From the NCBI GenBank assembly GCA_903813345.2, contig CAIIXF020000012.1, positions 5,561,318-5,625,317 on the forward strand: a stretch of DNA of 64,000 bases, written 5' to 3'. Made by a program: the position numbers and the translations under genes. The DNA comes from Owenia fusiformis (Eukaryota; Annelida; Polychaeta; Sabellida; Oweniidae). The notes under the pieces were generated by a model. That model ran no database searches, had not been told where the DNA came from, and was given only the letters and a program-made list of their open reading frames with translations. Position 1 is the first letter of the stretch. Every line of letters starts with the position of its first letter. Positions 24,101-39,100 of this stretch are shown here, piece after piece.

Positions 24101-27100
24101 GCATGTAAGACATGGCTGCAAATCTATATACAGGGTGTCTAAAAAAACAGGACCATAAGAAAGTTGTTAACTTACGGTCCTGTTTTTTTTAAAACCCTGT
24201 ATGCAATGCTGATGTGAAAAAGCCAGTCGGTTCTGTAGCTCAGTGGTAGAGCATTTGCCCAGAAAACGAGGGGTCGTGGGTTCCATCTCCACTGGGATGG
24301 ACTGACTTTTTCACATCAGCCCTTAGCACAGGATTTCATTCTGTGTTTCATTAACTATGTATTACATTCTTAGATCTTACTTCATTGATCGTCATCCCTT
24401 CAAGTTGAAACTATGGCCTAGTTAGCTTTTCAAATCATAAAAATATTTACAGTTGGTTGCGCATTTGTAAGATCCACACTATTGATGGACCATGGTACAA
24501 AACTAACTTCTTATTTGCTTTAGAAAGGTTCCAGTAAACTTATTACAGGGGTTTCCTATTCTTATGTTATCTATTCAAGAAATGTCAGGAATAGGTACCT
24601 TTAGTAAAAAGGACAGTAAAATACAACAGTCTGGTTCAAATGATTTATAGGGTTTAGTTTTCATCAGGTTAATGCCATATATATTTTAGATAAAATTACA
24701 TTGAACTATGATATGCCTGGCCGTAAGACATGGTGGGCCCGAAAAGTAACAAACAACTTTTACATAGCAGGCAGGTTGTCTGAGCGAATGGTTAAATATG
24801 CTTCTGAAGTTGGGTTCAAATCAATTATAAGTGTATTCAACTTTACGAATGAATACCACCATGGTGATGAATTCTTCCCAACTACAGAAGATACAAAAAT
24901 TGTAGCTGAAAGTTTAGCTGGTATAAAATTTGGAATTGCACATCGAAGTGCCAATCTTGAAACAAATGACTGGAGAAACATTCGAATTGTTCATGCCTTC
25001 ACTGAACTGGTTAATGTGCAACAGTTTCCAAAACCAATACTTGTCCATAGCGGTGTAGGATACAGCGCAAGCTTTTATCTTTTGAACTATTTCGCCAATG
25101 AGACAAGACATAACCCTTCATTTGAACCGAAAATTACGGCAAGAAAACTTATCAAAATTGGAGCAAATTTTGGATTTGATTTTACAAATGATGAGAAATT
25201 GATGGAAATTGTGTCAGAGACCACAGGAGAAAAGACTTCTGCGATTACTATTAACAGCCAGGATATGCCAATTGGACATGATTGGTACAATTACTGGGAG
25301 GCGATGCATGTTTATAAGAACATATTCATAGCTGGACAAATATGGTCGTCACATCTCCAACGAATAAAAGAAGCAGGATTTTCAACCATATTTAACTTGA
25401 GAAATGGTCCAGCAGGTAATGTAAATCTACTTTATGCTTCATGTTCATTTCATCGTAGGTTTATATGGATTTTACAGATGTCACAAGCAGAATATTTCAG
25501 AATTTTGTTAGTATGGGACAACTGACTTCAGAAAAGTTCAGTTTTGGTTCAATTCTGGAAAGTCATTGAGGAAATTTACTTTTTTGCTATTTGTTAAATT
25601 CTTCAATTAGTTCTATTCTTCTCAAGAGAGGAAAATCCAATTATACAAAGCAGAATTTAATTTTGCTATCATGTTGATTTACATACAGGGTGTCAAAAAA
25701 CAATGGCACCCCCTCTACAGCAAAAGGTCCTAAATGTTCCATATCGTGTCACACCTCATTTGAAAGATAATTTAATTCTGGTTTAATTTAATTCAGATTT
25801 TTAAATGGGGAACTTCGAATCTAACCATATAAATATAAAAAGTATTATTTCACCGACAATAATGTTGTATTTTGTATTGTAGAGAATTCAATCCCATCTC
25901 AAGAAGAAGTAACACTACTGAACATACGAGATGGGACAGGTACCTATGAGATGGGTGGCAGACAAAGCAAGAAGCGACTTGAAGAGACCAGAATAGATGC
26001 AAGCAAACCAAATGAGTACATCTCTAATACATCAATGGTAAACTATGAATCCATGAATTCTTTAGAGTTTGGTGATTCAATAGGCTACAATGAGATGAAA
26101 GAAAGAATGGCAATCGAGGCACTTGGAATTAAATACATCCATCAACCTACAGGTACTGTAATCAACTCCTATTCAAAAAATACATGAACAGTATATGAAC
26201 AGGTGAAGTTTTCCTTGAAACATTGTTTCTTGTTCCCAGTAGACAGGTGTTCCATATAGAGAGGATCCATTAAAATGGAAGTCAATGGAAAATATTTGGT
26301 TTAGAAAACCATTCCTTACATCAGACAGGTCTTACTGTATACTATTAATAGACTAGTTTCTTGATCCATGTTGATGGAGGGTAGATCATTGCAAAAGTGT
26401 TTTAATTAACAATATGGCAGATTATACATGTCACTCAGATATTCTTAATGTGGGCAAACTGTAGGCTATGATCCAAACAGGAAATTTCAAGTAGAGTTTC
26501 AACTCCCAAGAATACATTTTTCACTGTCATACACTGAAACAAAGAGGAGGGAAAACCCCATGATTCAATTGATGACATACGATTTCCTCTTTCGTGCACC
26601 TCCTTTTGTCGAAAACTTACCCTCCATCTTGATTTTCAAAGTTTTCAAATTGACCTAGTTTTAAACCAATCAACGATCGACTCGCTAAACCAATCAGCGA
26701 CGATGTCATCTCAATACAGATTTACATTATAAGCATATGTCATCTTAGAACTAGGGGTCCCGCAATTGCTCGGATTTGCTCGAGCGCTCGAGCAATACGC
26801 CACGATACGAGCGTATCGATACTCACCTTGAATATCGGTTAAAAAATTGTATCGTTTTTAACTCCCCAAAACAGCAAAATCATGCTCCAAAGCAGCTTAA
26901 ATACGATTGTATCTACCCATTGTCCCGTTTCCATTTTGTTATCCGCCTAGCGTAATCCGGCGTAGAATGTATTTCCGGTTTCTGGTAAAAAATGGAGAAA
27001 AAGAAATTTTTCACGTTCAAAGTTCAGCGGTTGACATTTGTCTTGTTAACGTATTTGTTATTATTAAATAAATTTATTTGTTACGCACTTACATTGCTCG

Positions 27101-30100
27101 TATCGTTTGTATCGTATCGTGAGGTAAATATCGTTGCTCGTATCGAAATTGAAGATACTGTATCGTGGGACCCCTACTTAGAACCCTGGGGTTTCTCCCC
27201 CTCTTACTGAAACATGTATAATTTCAAGTACATACACCATTATCCAGACACCTTAAACCATTAGTCTTCTTTAACTTGTTTGTTGTGTCATTTTGATACA
27301 TTAGACTGAATGCTCTTTGCTTTATGAGTACATAGTATATACTAATATCAACAACATTTTTCATATTAGATTATTAGTCTGTGTTTTTTTCATTTGTTCT
27401 TCAACTTCGATTGTATTAATTTCACCATATTATGTTGCATAGTTTTGTAGTTTTGATTGTTTGTATGTTGATTGTTTATACATTGATTGTTTATATACAT
27501 ATTACTTGTAGAATAATTATTTATGTATTGATTGTTTATATATAGATCGCTTATATATTTACTGATTGTATTTTGATTGTTTGTATAATGATTGTTTGTA
27601 TGTTGATTCTTTGCATGTTGATTTTTTATACATTGATTGTTTATATATACATGTATATTACTTGTATGATAATTATTTATGTATTGATTGTTTATATATT
27701 GATTGTTTGTATGTTGATTCTTTGCATGTTGATTTTTTATACATTGATTGTTTACATATGTATTACTTGTATGATAATTATTTATATATTGATTGTTTAT
27801 ATATTTATTGTTTGTATGTTGATTATTTGAGTGTTCGTTGTTTGTATGTTAATTGTTTTGGATGCTGGGGATTTGATTCCTAATGATTGCTTGTTCCTTT
27901 TCTATTAATGATTTTTTCAATTTTTTTAAATATTGCAGTAAATGATATCAAACAAGCCATATTAATGAACAGTACCCAACCAGTTTTGATCCATAGCAGG
28001 ACAGGACATACTGCAAGTAAGATTCTATTACATTCAATGTTCAAAAATGCAAGCAGTAACTGAAATGTTTGTTGGCTTTTCAAAATTTAAGGAGTACATT
28101 TTGTGATATCTTTATCATATTTTGGTATCTGATATTTGATTTTGATATGGCTGATACTCATACATGTATATCCAATTAGCATCAACACTTCAACCAAACG
28201 CATTTTAGGAAATAATCATAGAGAAAATTTCATAGTGAAAAGTAAATAAGAATCAAATTTATAAATTAGTCCACATACACTAGAGCTAAAATATGCAAAC
28301 AACTAATGTTTCACAATAAATGTTTGCACAATATTTCATTCTAGAGCTATGGGCACTTGTGACAGCTACTAACATATGGAACCTCCCTGAAAGTTGGGCA
28401 GCTGTACGGCTGAGGAAATAGGATATTCCATAAAGAAAGGGAATGAGGACCCAGTGTTTTAAATCATGTACATGTAGCTTGAGGCAAGGGGGGTTGGGCC
28501 CTATCAGAGAACTTTTCAGTAAGGGATCTATAGTGATACCTCACTATGTAATATGATACAAATGCATTATCTAATATAAAAAATGAATCAATAAAGAGTT
28601 TATCAATTTATTTTACTGATCCTGTGTATTAATTTTAAATCAAACTGTACATGAAGTTGAACATGACGTGTAGTGAATTGCATAAGGTTGCTACGAAGGA
28701 ATGAACATGACAAAATTTCACCACACCAAGATATTACAAATGGTATCCCAAGTGTAACAGCAGTTACAGATTCAAAGTGTCACACACCAATCACTGATAT
28801 ATAAATAAATACTGGTATCAAAAATGAATATGTCGCCAAATTTTGATGTGACATAAAAATAATTTAAATTGCCGGTGCCTAAAAAAAGTTAATCAATAAT
28901 TAATTAATATTTACATTACATGTAATTTATATATTAATAATTAATCAATTAATATCACATTGCTTCAAAAAAATCATAGTTTTATCAATAAAGGAAATGA
29001 CCTCAGTGTTTACAACATCTAGCCTTTTTATAAATCTATCCTTTTAGCTCCTAATTGGCTCATTTACAAACCAACTGTTCATATTAATATAGTATTATCC
29101 AGTGTGGGTCACATCCACTCGACAGTAGCCCTAGGCAGATGTAAATATTTAGAGTCAAGTGTAAAACTGAAGTACCTTGCCAGATTGTCTAATATGAAAA
29201 ACTTTGTCAATTTTAAGTATTTTCGTAAACATATTACTTTCTTTTTAAAGATTTTTATTCACAAAAAAACTGAAAGTACACATCAGTCAGTGGTCCCCTG
29301 TGGCGAGTGTAATTTTTCATTGGCGAGTGTGAAAACATAAGTCGATTGCCAATTATCAAGTGCCAGAAAAATCAAAGACCCACACCGTATCTAGTATATA
29401 CAGGGCGTTCATAAAGTTCTTGCAAAAGTACTCTAAAAATTTTGTGTCTCAGTCAATCTGGCTGAAATTTACACTCAGTATACCTACACTATTCATACAT
29501 TGAGATCCTACGTTATAATTAATAAGTCCTTGAGGAAAAAAAGTAATGGTTGTTATTGTCACATGAGTCAGGGGCAGGCAGAGCAGGCAAAAAAGGATCT
29601 GTTTTGTTTGAATATTCAAAATGTTTTTACTTGTCCTATTTATTTTAATAACAGTATCTCAAGAGTATAGGTGTTCAAAATAGTGTAAATCTTACTGTAC
29701 TACTTACTGGTAAGTGTAGCTATCTTTCCCCATTTGTGCCATCAATGTGTAAGCTTGAAGGGAAGAGACCTTTGATGGTGTATCATAGAAATAACCTAAA
29801 TGCGCAGAATTTGCAGTCTCGATACACATCACTGATGACCAGTTGTCTATACGAGGGGCCAGACAGCTTTGTGATATAGGTCCATCACTAGTGGCGCCTC
29901 CTTTTATTCCATCCAAGCAAGTGAATGCAGATTTTTCAGACTCTGTACAATCCTAAAATAACAATTATAGGGTATTGTTTTTTAATACATTATAGTTTTT
30001 CATAACATTAGTAAGGAGGTCCTCACACACCAATCTGCGCTCTGAAATCATGGTACCATACATATATTATGAAATGGCACTGGGACTGAGACTTGATTCA

Positions 30101-33100
30101 GGTTAAGGAGGAAACTGCATTACTATTTTGTACTGATGATGCGACTTGTCCACTTAATTGACCTTCCAACCCTCACCACCATCTTGAATGTATTGTAGCA
30201 TAGCATCATGACGATGATGTTTAATAAAACAAAATTGCATTACTATTTTAAAATTCAGATATTCAATCTTCATCTTCATTCATTTCATCAAATTTTTGCG
30301 CATTCTCATTTGACCTTTTTTATCTAATGCTTGAGAGGCTGCACTCCAAGGGATAGTGGATACTGCAATCCCACAATGGACTTAGAGCAACTTTTGAAAA
30401 ACATACTTAGTGAAGCGTCTGGAATTACCCAGCAAATCAGTGTCTGCAGAGGTAAAGAAGGAGCAACGATCATGTTGAATAAAGCTGGGAGATTGTTCCC
30501 TACCTGGTCACAACAGCAGCCTATGTCACACAGGGACACTGTGATGTCACAAGGACAGGGGGAGACTCTCACCCAGGCTGGGTTTGGCACTACACTCTCA
30601 CCAGATACACCAGTAACATCTGAAATATTAACATATGAAAGAAATCAACTCAGATACAGAAGGAAAATTAGTGTGAAGCTAGAATCCTTGAGCAATACAT
30701 AATTTATGTAACATGTAAGCAACATTTTGTAAAAATGCATGGAGACAAGGGTAGAAAAATTAAATGGCCCCTATGGCCATATCCCCTCTAAAACTTACAA
30801 GGTGCATTCGTCCAGTTGACAGGTAGCACAGGATCCATGTAAGCCACTAACAACAGAGCTGTAGAGACATTTGTGTATCTAGGGTGATTGTTGCTATCAG
30901 ATGGGGCACAACATGTGACAACTACAAGCTCACGAGTCCATTCTTCAGGGACGTCACTCCTCTCTATCTCAATCGTATGAAACAAGTCACGCGTCTCAGG
31001 CTGGAGATACAAGCAAACATAGAAAAATATTTTTTTATACATAAAATTCCTTTAGTTAACAATAATAGACATGCAATTGATTGCCAAAGTTTTAGAAAAA
31101 TATCAATAACAAGAAAATATTATCAGTTGTGTGAATAATATGACCTGAACAGCATGTCTCCCAAATCTACAGGTATTTTATCATATTTTGGGGAAATAAA
31201 CAAATGAAAAGAAATAAAATCATTTAGGTTGTTTAACAAGTTCAGTTGCTTATTCGTAAGGAGACTTATTGTGAAACTAATTGATCACACTTAAAAATGG
31301 TTACAATAATGATATACAAGGCATTAACATGTAAAATGTCATCATTTGCCATTTGTGATGGACACCAACCCCCAAATCCTGATCACCTAACACCATATGC
31401 AGAACACCATCCTCATGGAAACTGTAGCAATATGTCACCACTTTGGTGACATAATAAAGCAGCCCCAATAGCAGAAAGTAAAATTCGAAGACTTTGATGT
31501 CAAACTAACCTTGAACTTGATTTCAGTCTTTTTAAGAGCCCAGCTGTATGGTATTTGGGTTGAATTCCCTATGGGAGAACTTGTGGTTCCAGTTGGAAGA
31601 CCTACAAGAGGTATTTATCAGTCACTATCAGGCACCTAATACTCATTCATTATCTAAATGCAAAAGTCAAGACATCATAGATGGTTGGATCTATTCAAAA
31701 GGTGGGCATCTACCTGGCAAAAAAATTACAAAGAAATTTTTTTTCTGTTTTTTTCCTGAAACTGTAATAAACTATTTCCTACATAGGAGTAAAATCATAA
31801 TATGCTCTTTAGCATGTTTTGCTTCACCTATTTGAATGCCTCAATTATTTTTGTTTCAAACTATACCGCTGTAAATGGATGATGTAAGGACTCTTGCATG
31901 GGGGGGGGGTTCTTTGTCATTTACTAATAAGCCTCAAAAGTATATGATTTTAACCAATACTCAAAATATACCTGAGACATACTACTTTTACATTCATGTT
32001 GTACTGGTGGATATATCATTTGCATCATCAATTTATGAAGATATCAATAATATGTAAATTATTCAAACTTATACATAAATGAGAAATATATTAAAAAGAA
32101 TTGCACATCATAATACATGTGTTTTAAGCATGCATATATAAAATATATTGTTGCATGCATGTGTTAAAAACAAAATGTGCTAAAAACAAAATGTGCTGAA
32201 AACAAAATGTGCTGAACAACAGTGAAAGCAAAGCAATCGTGAAACTATCATTACACAAAACGTGACAGATGCAACTAAAATTTAACTGGCTAAGATTTTC
32301 TGTGCATACTGACAAAAATGCAATTGATTGATTAAATTTAGCCTTGCCCAAGTCGGTATTTTTTACTTATCTGATCTTGAATGAAATCAAAATAAGTAAA
32401 AGAGAGCGACTTGGGCAAAGCTAGATTAAATTGATCATTGGGATGAACTTCTTAGAAAAGATATACCTTTACATGAGGGCGAAAATGGATATAATATATG
32501 GAAATAACAAATTAAACGTCCATAGAAACCAATTGTAAAGGTCTATATTAGGTCTTAGTCACATTAACAAAGTTCAAGGTCACCTAACTCCTCGAAGGTC
32601 AATAAGTTTGTATGTTGGCAACTTGAGTTTCCCCAGATGGGTCAATGTAATGAGTAAAGATCATCTAAAAGATCAAATGTCAGTATAATGGTATACACCA
32701 AGAGTACTGTCAAGGAGGATAGGAAGCCAAGGTTTCAACTCGATATTCTTTAGTCTCCAACGTGATGCGATATTGCTATTCGTGACTGTATATTTCTATA
32801 GCTTCAAGTAGAATGGTTGATATTCTTGATTGAATTTTGAATTCACAACATGACTATGTGATACCCATATATGGACTAGAATATCAAATGGCGTCCATGG
32901 GAGCCAATCTCCTTGGAGTCCTATGGAGGCTATTGTAGGTCAAGGTTATATGAAGAGTTCAAGGTCATCATAAAGTTCAAATGTCAAAATATAGGTATTG
33001 AAGTGTGATCGGCTGTATAGGGTTAGGTCAAGGTCATGCAGAAAGGTCAAATATGAAACACCATGAACTCCAACTACATTTCCCTGTGTAATTAACAAGC

Positions 33101-36100
33101 TATCAATTTGTGTGAAATACATGTGTATGGGGGTTAGATGTTTAATCTATGTGCAGACCATTTAGATTGTGCCATATTGCTAGCCCTGTTGTTATTCATG
33201 ATTGTTATTTGACACATTAATACATGTGTATGGGGGGTTAGATGTTTAATCTATGTGCAGACCATTTAGATTGTGCCATATTGCTAGCCCTGTTGTTATC
33301 CATGATTGTTATTTGACACATTAATACATGTGTATGGGGGTTAAATGTTTAATCTCTGTGCAGACCATTTAGATTGTGCCATATTGCTAGCCCTGTTGTT
33401 ATCCATGATTGTTATTTGACACATTAATACATGTGTATGGGGGGGTTAAATGTTTAATCTATGTGCAGACCATTTAGATTGTGCCATATTGCTAGCCCTG
33501 TTCTTATCCATGATTGTTATTTGACATATTAATGGTGAAGCCAGGCAAATGCATGAGGCAATAGAGCCAATTGCCTCACCAAAATCAGTCCAGGAAACTC
33601 ATGAGTCCAGGGGTTTCATTAGCAGCAGGTAACAGGCGATTTTCACTGGCTGTTTTCACAAAACTGCCTGTTGTTTTTAGGGACTTATCAACTTTTCCAT
33701 GTTAAATTTATGATTTCTATTAATTTTACAGTAGTTTTCATATTTAGCCTGTTGTAAATGCTAGTGAAACCCCTGTGAGTCTGACTTTTTTCTATTGAAA
33801 ATATGAAGGTGATGCCTGATGGTAGTATCCTTTTGATTATGATACTACCACCACGAGTAAAATGGCTTTGGATTAGAATAAAACAGGGCTAAATTTATTA
33901 ATTAAACATTGGAATTTTGGTGTTGTGCCTTTTACCCGCTGTAGCTGTTGTTATAGCTGTAGCTGTAGCTGTTGTAGCGTTAGAGCTGCTGCTACTAACT
34001 ATAGGGGGCAGAGCTGAAATTGACGCATTCCATGAAATGCATGACATTTATCAGAGAACTACATGCATCTTATGCAGAATACCGTATTAGTATTTTGAAT
34101 GGATTATGAACATGTGAGTTTTGGGTGTCATTTCGTGGATGTTTGTGGGGTTTCCTTGCAATATGGTTTATCCTTGCAATGTGGTTTATCCTTGCAATGT
34201 GGTTATCCTTGCAATGCACCACCATGCGATTCTTTTCAAATAAAGCATACATTAGACAACAAGCTAATATAATATTAAGGTTAGTTTCGGCTGTTATGAA
34301 CATGTAAATTCTCTGTTGGAGCTACTTAAGAATAAAATGTAAGAGAAATAATATGTTAACTATTTTCCAGTACACAAAATAACCTAATATATATGTAGTT
34401 TCAACCATTATGTAGATGAAATTCAAGTAAATGGCAAGACACTTATACATAATTATCTCAAGAAACAAGTCAATAATCCCTGCTAATTATTTGAATTTCA
34501 AATTGAACCCTGCTTTCTCTCAAAAATGTATTGAAACATTAATTGATTTTTTTCTCATTAAAAGTAACGTTTAATGCACTTGTATGTTTAACAAAATATA
34601 ATTCTCTTCCCCCCTCCCAAACATAATATTTTCCATCTGTTGACATTGTCTGTATTATCAATCATTACAAGTATGTGATGTTGTGTATTATAGCAAAATA
34701 GTTACATCCATAAACTCCTCATTGTAAATTATATGTAACATAAAATATATATGCATGTGAACAACATCAATAGCCATGCCTTTGTTACGCAAATTATAAA
34801 AGTTAGAAATAAACTTAAAAAGCAAATTTAAATTGAGGAAAATAAGTCCTTATGTGGAACATTACTTATTTGATTGGAAAATGGAGTCAGTTGCAGATAC
34901 AATAATAATAACACAATTTTGTATTCAAAAATCAAAAAATTTTTCAAGCACAGAAATATCAATTTGAAATGAGTTACAAAATAGGTTTTACACATCTAAT
35001 GAAGAAATATATAAATGTACATAAGCGTAAAAATGGATTCATTAAAAAATCAAAATTCTGACTTTTGACAATTTATACACAAAATTCTTACTTGCTGTAA
35101 CACGGTCTGTCTTGGGCGTAACACATAATGGGTTGAGAGCGATGTCCAGAGCTTCTGTAGTATCATTTACCATAGTTAGCTGACATATAAAGTTAACTTC
35201 TGTCTCAACTACAGGGTTTTCCAACACCAAAAATGCCTAAACATGAAAAATATAGTGAAACTGATATTTGAGGGTTGTTCAATAAATACTGATACAAATG
35301 CTCTCATTTTTAAATCAGTGTGAAATTTTCAGGGATATGGAAAACTGTTTATGCTGGCAAAAATTGTTAAATGTTAAAAAGTGTTTCCTTGAAGATATGA
35401 CTCATTGCAAATGCTTTTCACCATTGGTTGAAGTATATAAAGTACTACTACGTTACTAACCATTGGCTTTACCCTTAAGAATAAACCCTATGTTATTGAA
35501 ATATATATCAAGACTCGTAGCTAGGGATGGACTTGAATTCAAATTCACACAACAAATTGTTTTTAACTCTGTGATCTCATCCTCTTGTCTATCCTTACAC
35601 CTCACCTCAATGAGTTAAAGTTGACAGGAAGTCAAGAGACCCGATGCAAAGAAATTACAACATACCTTTAAAATGGTGGTCTGTGCCTGTGTGACCTGTG
35701 GGTAAAGGTTGACCGCCCCCTCTGCTGACACAAACATTGCAGGGTCACCTAAGAAGTAGATCAACAATAGGTCAATGGCACAAACATTGCAGGGTCACCT
35801 TAGAAGTAGATCAACAATAGGTCAATGGCACAAACATTGCAGGGTCACCTAAGAAGTTGATCAACAATAGGTCAATGGCACAAACATTGCAGGGTCACCT
35901 AAGAAGTAGATCAACAATAGGTCAATGGCACAAACATTGCAGGGTCACCTAAGAAGTTGATCAACAATAGGTCAATGGCACAAACATTGCAGGGTCACCT
36001 AAGAAGTAGATCAACAATAGGTCAATGACACAAACATTGCAGGGTCACCAAAGAAGTAGATCAACAATAGGTCATTGGCACAAACATTGCAGGGTCACCA

Positions 36101-39100
36101 AAGAAGTAGATCAACAATAGGTCATTGGCACAAACATTGCAGGGTCACCTAAGAAGTAGATCAACAAAAGGTCAATGACACAAACATTGCAGGGTCACCA
36201 AAGAAGTAGATCAACAATAGGTCATTGGCACAAACATTGCAGGGTCACCTAAGAAGTAGATCAACAATAGGTCAATGGCACAAACATTGCAGGGTCACCT
36301 AAGAAGTAGATCAACAATAGGTCAATGGCACAAACATTGCAGGGTCACCTTAGAAGTTGATCAACAATAGGTCAATGGCACAAACATTGCAGGGTCACCT
36401 AAGAAGTAGATCAACAATAGGTCAATGGCACAAACATTGCAGGGTCACCTTAGAAGTAGATCAACAATGGGTCAATGGCACAAACATTGCAGGGTCACCT
36501 AAGAAGTAGATCAACAATAGGTCAATGACACAAACATTGCAGGGTCACCTAAGAAGTAGATCAACAATAGGTCAATGACACAAACATTGCAGGGTCACCT
36601 AAGAAGTTGATCAACAATAGGTCATTGGCACAAACATTGCAGGGTCACCTAAGAAGTAGATCAACAAAAGGTCAATGACACAAACATTGCAGGGTCACCA
36701 AAGAAGTAGATCAACAATAGGTCATTGGCACAAACATTGCAGGGTCACCTAAGAAGTAGATCAACAATAGGTCAATGACACAAACATTGCAGGGTCACCA
36801 AAGAAGTAGATCAACAATAGGTCAATGGCACAAACATTGCAGGGTCACCTAAGAAGCAGATCAACAATAGGTCAATGGCAGGCCAGTAGCCAGTTTTTAC
36901 TAAAGGAGGTTCACTTTTCAAAAAATTCCAGGGGGGGTTCAGATTTGACAACTATGGGCCAAAATCCCCTAAAAAGCGCTTGGAATGGTGAAAACCTGCA
37001 GGCTTCTCAGCATGCGTGTAGTGAAACTGAAAGATGTGATGAGTAACAAAATGTCTGGGTCCAATATAGTCAAATTTACCAACAATTAAGGAAAACAGTT
37101 AATTTCATAAGGGGAAGAATAAATGATTTAATGACTGAAAATTATAATTTTCAAGTGAAAGAGAATTAAATGACAAGTGATCAACATGTTTAACAGAATT
37201 CGTTACACAGCTGGCAACATTTAGATACAATACCTTGATACGAAGCTGCCAAGGATATCTGATGTGAAGGATGCACTGAGTTTTATGAAATGTAGTCCAA
37301 GATGATTTTTTAAAGTTCCTCAATCCTTCCTCTTTGCTTTGAACTTTATGTTCTCTTCTGGTTTTCAGACTTGAGACTGTCAAAGAATGCAATGATTGGA
37401 ACTTGGGATGTACATATACATACCTGCAGAATTATCAGCGAGGAATTGTCTTCCATTATTGTCTGATAAAGCTGTGCATTTCACTGAGGTTGGACTACCA
37501 TGCTCTTCTATGGTGTATTGCATCTGGAAATATTCAAAAATTGAAAAAATATAGCAAGAATGTACAATATAGTAAACAAGACATTAACATGCAAAATGTC
37601 ACCACCATTTGTTACAGACGTCGATTGCTAACCGCTGATTGCCAACCATCGATCGCCAAAACAAACAAGGCATTAACATGACAAAATGTCACCACCTAAA
37701 ACAATTTGGTCAATTTAAAGCAAGTTGGAAAATACCTTTTGACCTTAAGAAGGTTTGATTTGAACTTCTTAGAACATGTAGATGATTTTGAAAAAAAAAT
37801 TCGTCAATTTGAAGCAAGTTGAAAACATACCTCTTTGACTTTTTTTGACATTGAGAAGGTCATTGAAGGTCAAATGTAAAGTCAGATTTGAACTTCTGAG
37901 AACATGTAGATGATTTTGAAAAAAAATTAAGTAAATTTGAAGCAAGTTGAAAAAAGACATTTTTGACCTTGAAAAGGTAATTGAAGGTCAAATCTAAAGT
38001 CAGATTTGAACTTCTGAGAACATGTAGATGATTTTGAAAAAAAAATTAGTCAATTTGAAGCAAGTTGAAAAAAGACCTTTTTGACCTTGAGAAGGTCATT
38101 GAAGGTCAAAGGTCAAATCTAAAGTCAGATTTGAACTTCTGAGAACTTGTAAAGTCAAATTTGAACTTCTGAAAAGATGTAGATGATTTTGAAAAAAAAA
38201 TTTGGTCAATTTGAAGCAAGTTAAAAACAGATCTTTTATGACCTTGAGAAGGTCATTAAAGGTCAAATGTCAAATCTAAAGTCAGATTTGAATTTCTGAG
38301 AACATGTAGATGATTTTGAAAAAAAAATTAGTCAATTTGAAGCAAGTTGAAAAAAGACCTTTTTGACCTTTTTTGACCTTGAGAAGGTCATTGAAGGTCA
38401 AATGTCGAATCTAAAGTCAAATCTAAAGTCATATTTGAATTTCTGAAAACATGTAGATGATTTTGAAAAAAAATTTAGTCAATTTGAAGCAAGATGAAAT
38501 AATACCTTTTTGACCTTTTTTGACATTGAGAAGGTCATTGAAGGTCAAATGTCAAATCTAAAGTCAGATTTGAATTTCTGAGAACATGTAGATGATTTTG
38601 AAAAAAAAATTTAGTCAACTTGAAGCAAGTTGAAAAAAGACCTTTTTGACCTTTTTTGACTTTGAGAAGGTCATTGAAGGTCAAATGTCAAATAATAAGT
38701 CAAATCTAAAGTCAGATTTGAATTCCTGAGAACACGTAGATGATTTTGAAAAAAATTTTTAGTCAATTTGAAGCAAGTTGAAAACAGACCTTTTTGACCT
38801 TGAGAAGGTCATTGAAGGTCAAATGTCAAATCTTAAGTCAAATCTTAAGTCAGATTTGAATTTCTGAGAACATGTAGATGATTTTGAAAAAAAAATTTAG
38901 TCAATTTGAAGCAAGTTGAAAACAGACCTTTTTGACCTTTTTTGACCTTGAGAAGGTCATTGAAGGTCAAATGTCAAATCTAAAGTCAGGTTTGAAGGTC
39001 AAATGTCAAATCTAGAGACAAATCTAAAGTCAGATTTGAATTTCTGAGAACATGTAGATGATTTTGAAAAAAAATTTAGTCAATGTGAAGCAAGTTGAAA

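Noticed and set aside
24229-24299. Functional tRNA gene
   Set aside because: The acceptor and anticodon stems do not pair properly although the A- and B-boxes are good.
27566-27883. Cys/Tyr-rich plus-strand frame
   Set aside because: It is produced by the TGATTGTTTRTAT low-complexity repeat, with a second open frame in the same place.
30331-30702. 123-residue plus-strand frame
   Set aside because: It is the shadow of the tectonic exon at 30504-30619, whose minus-strand translation carries the conserved CPCD/CCCD motif.
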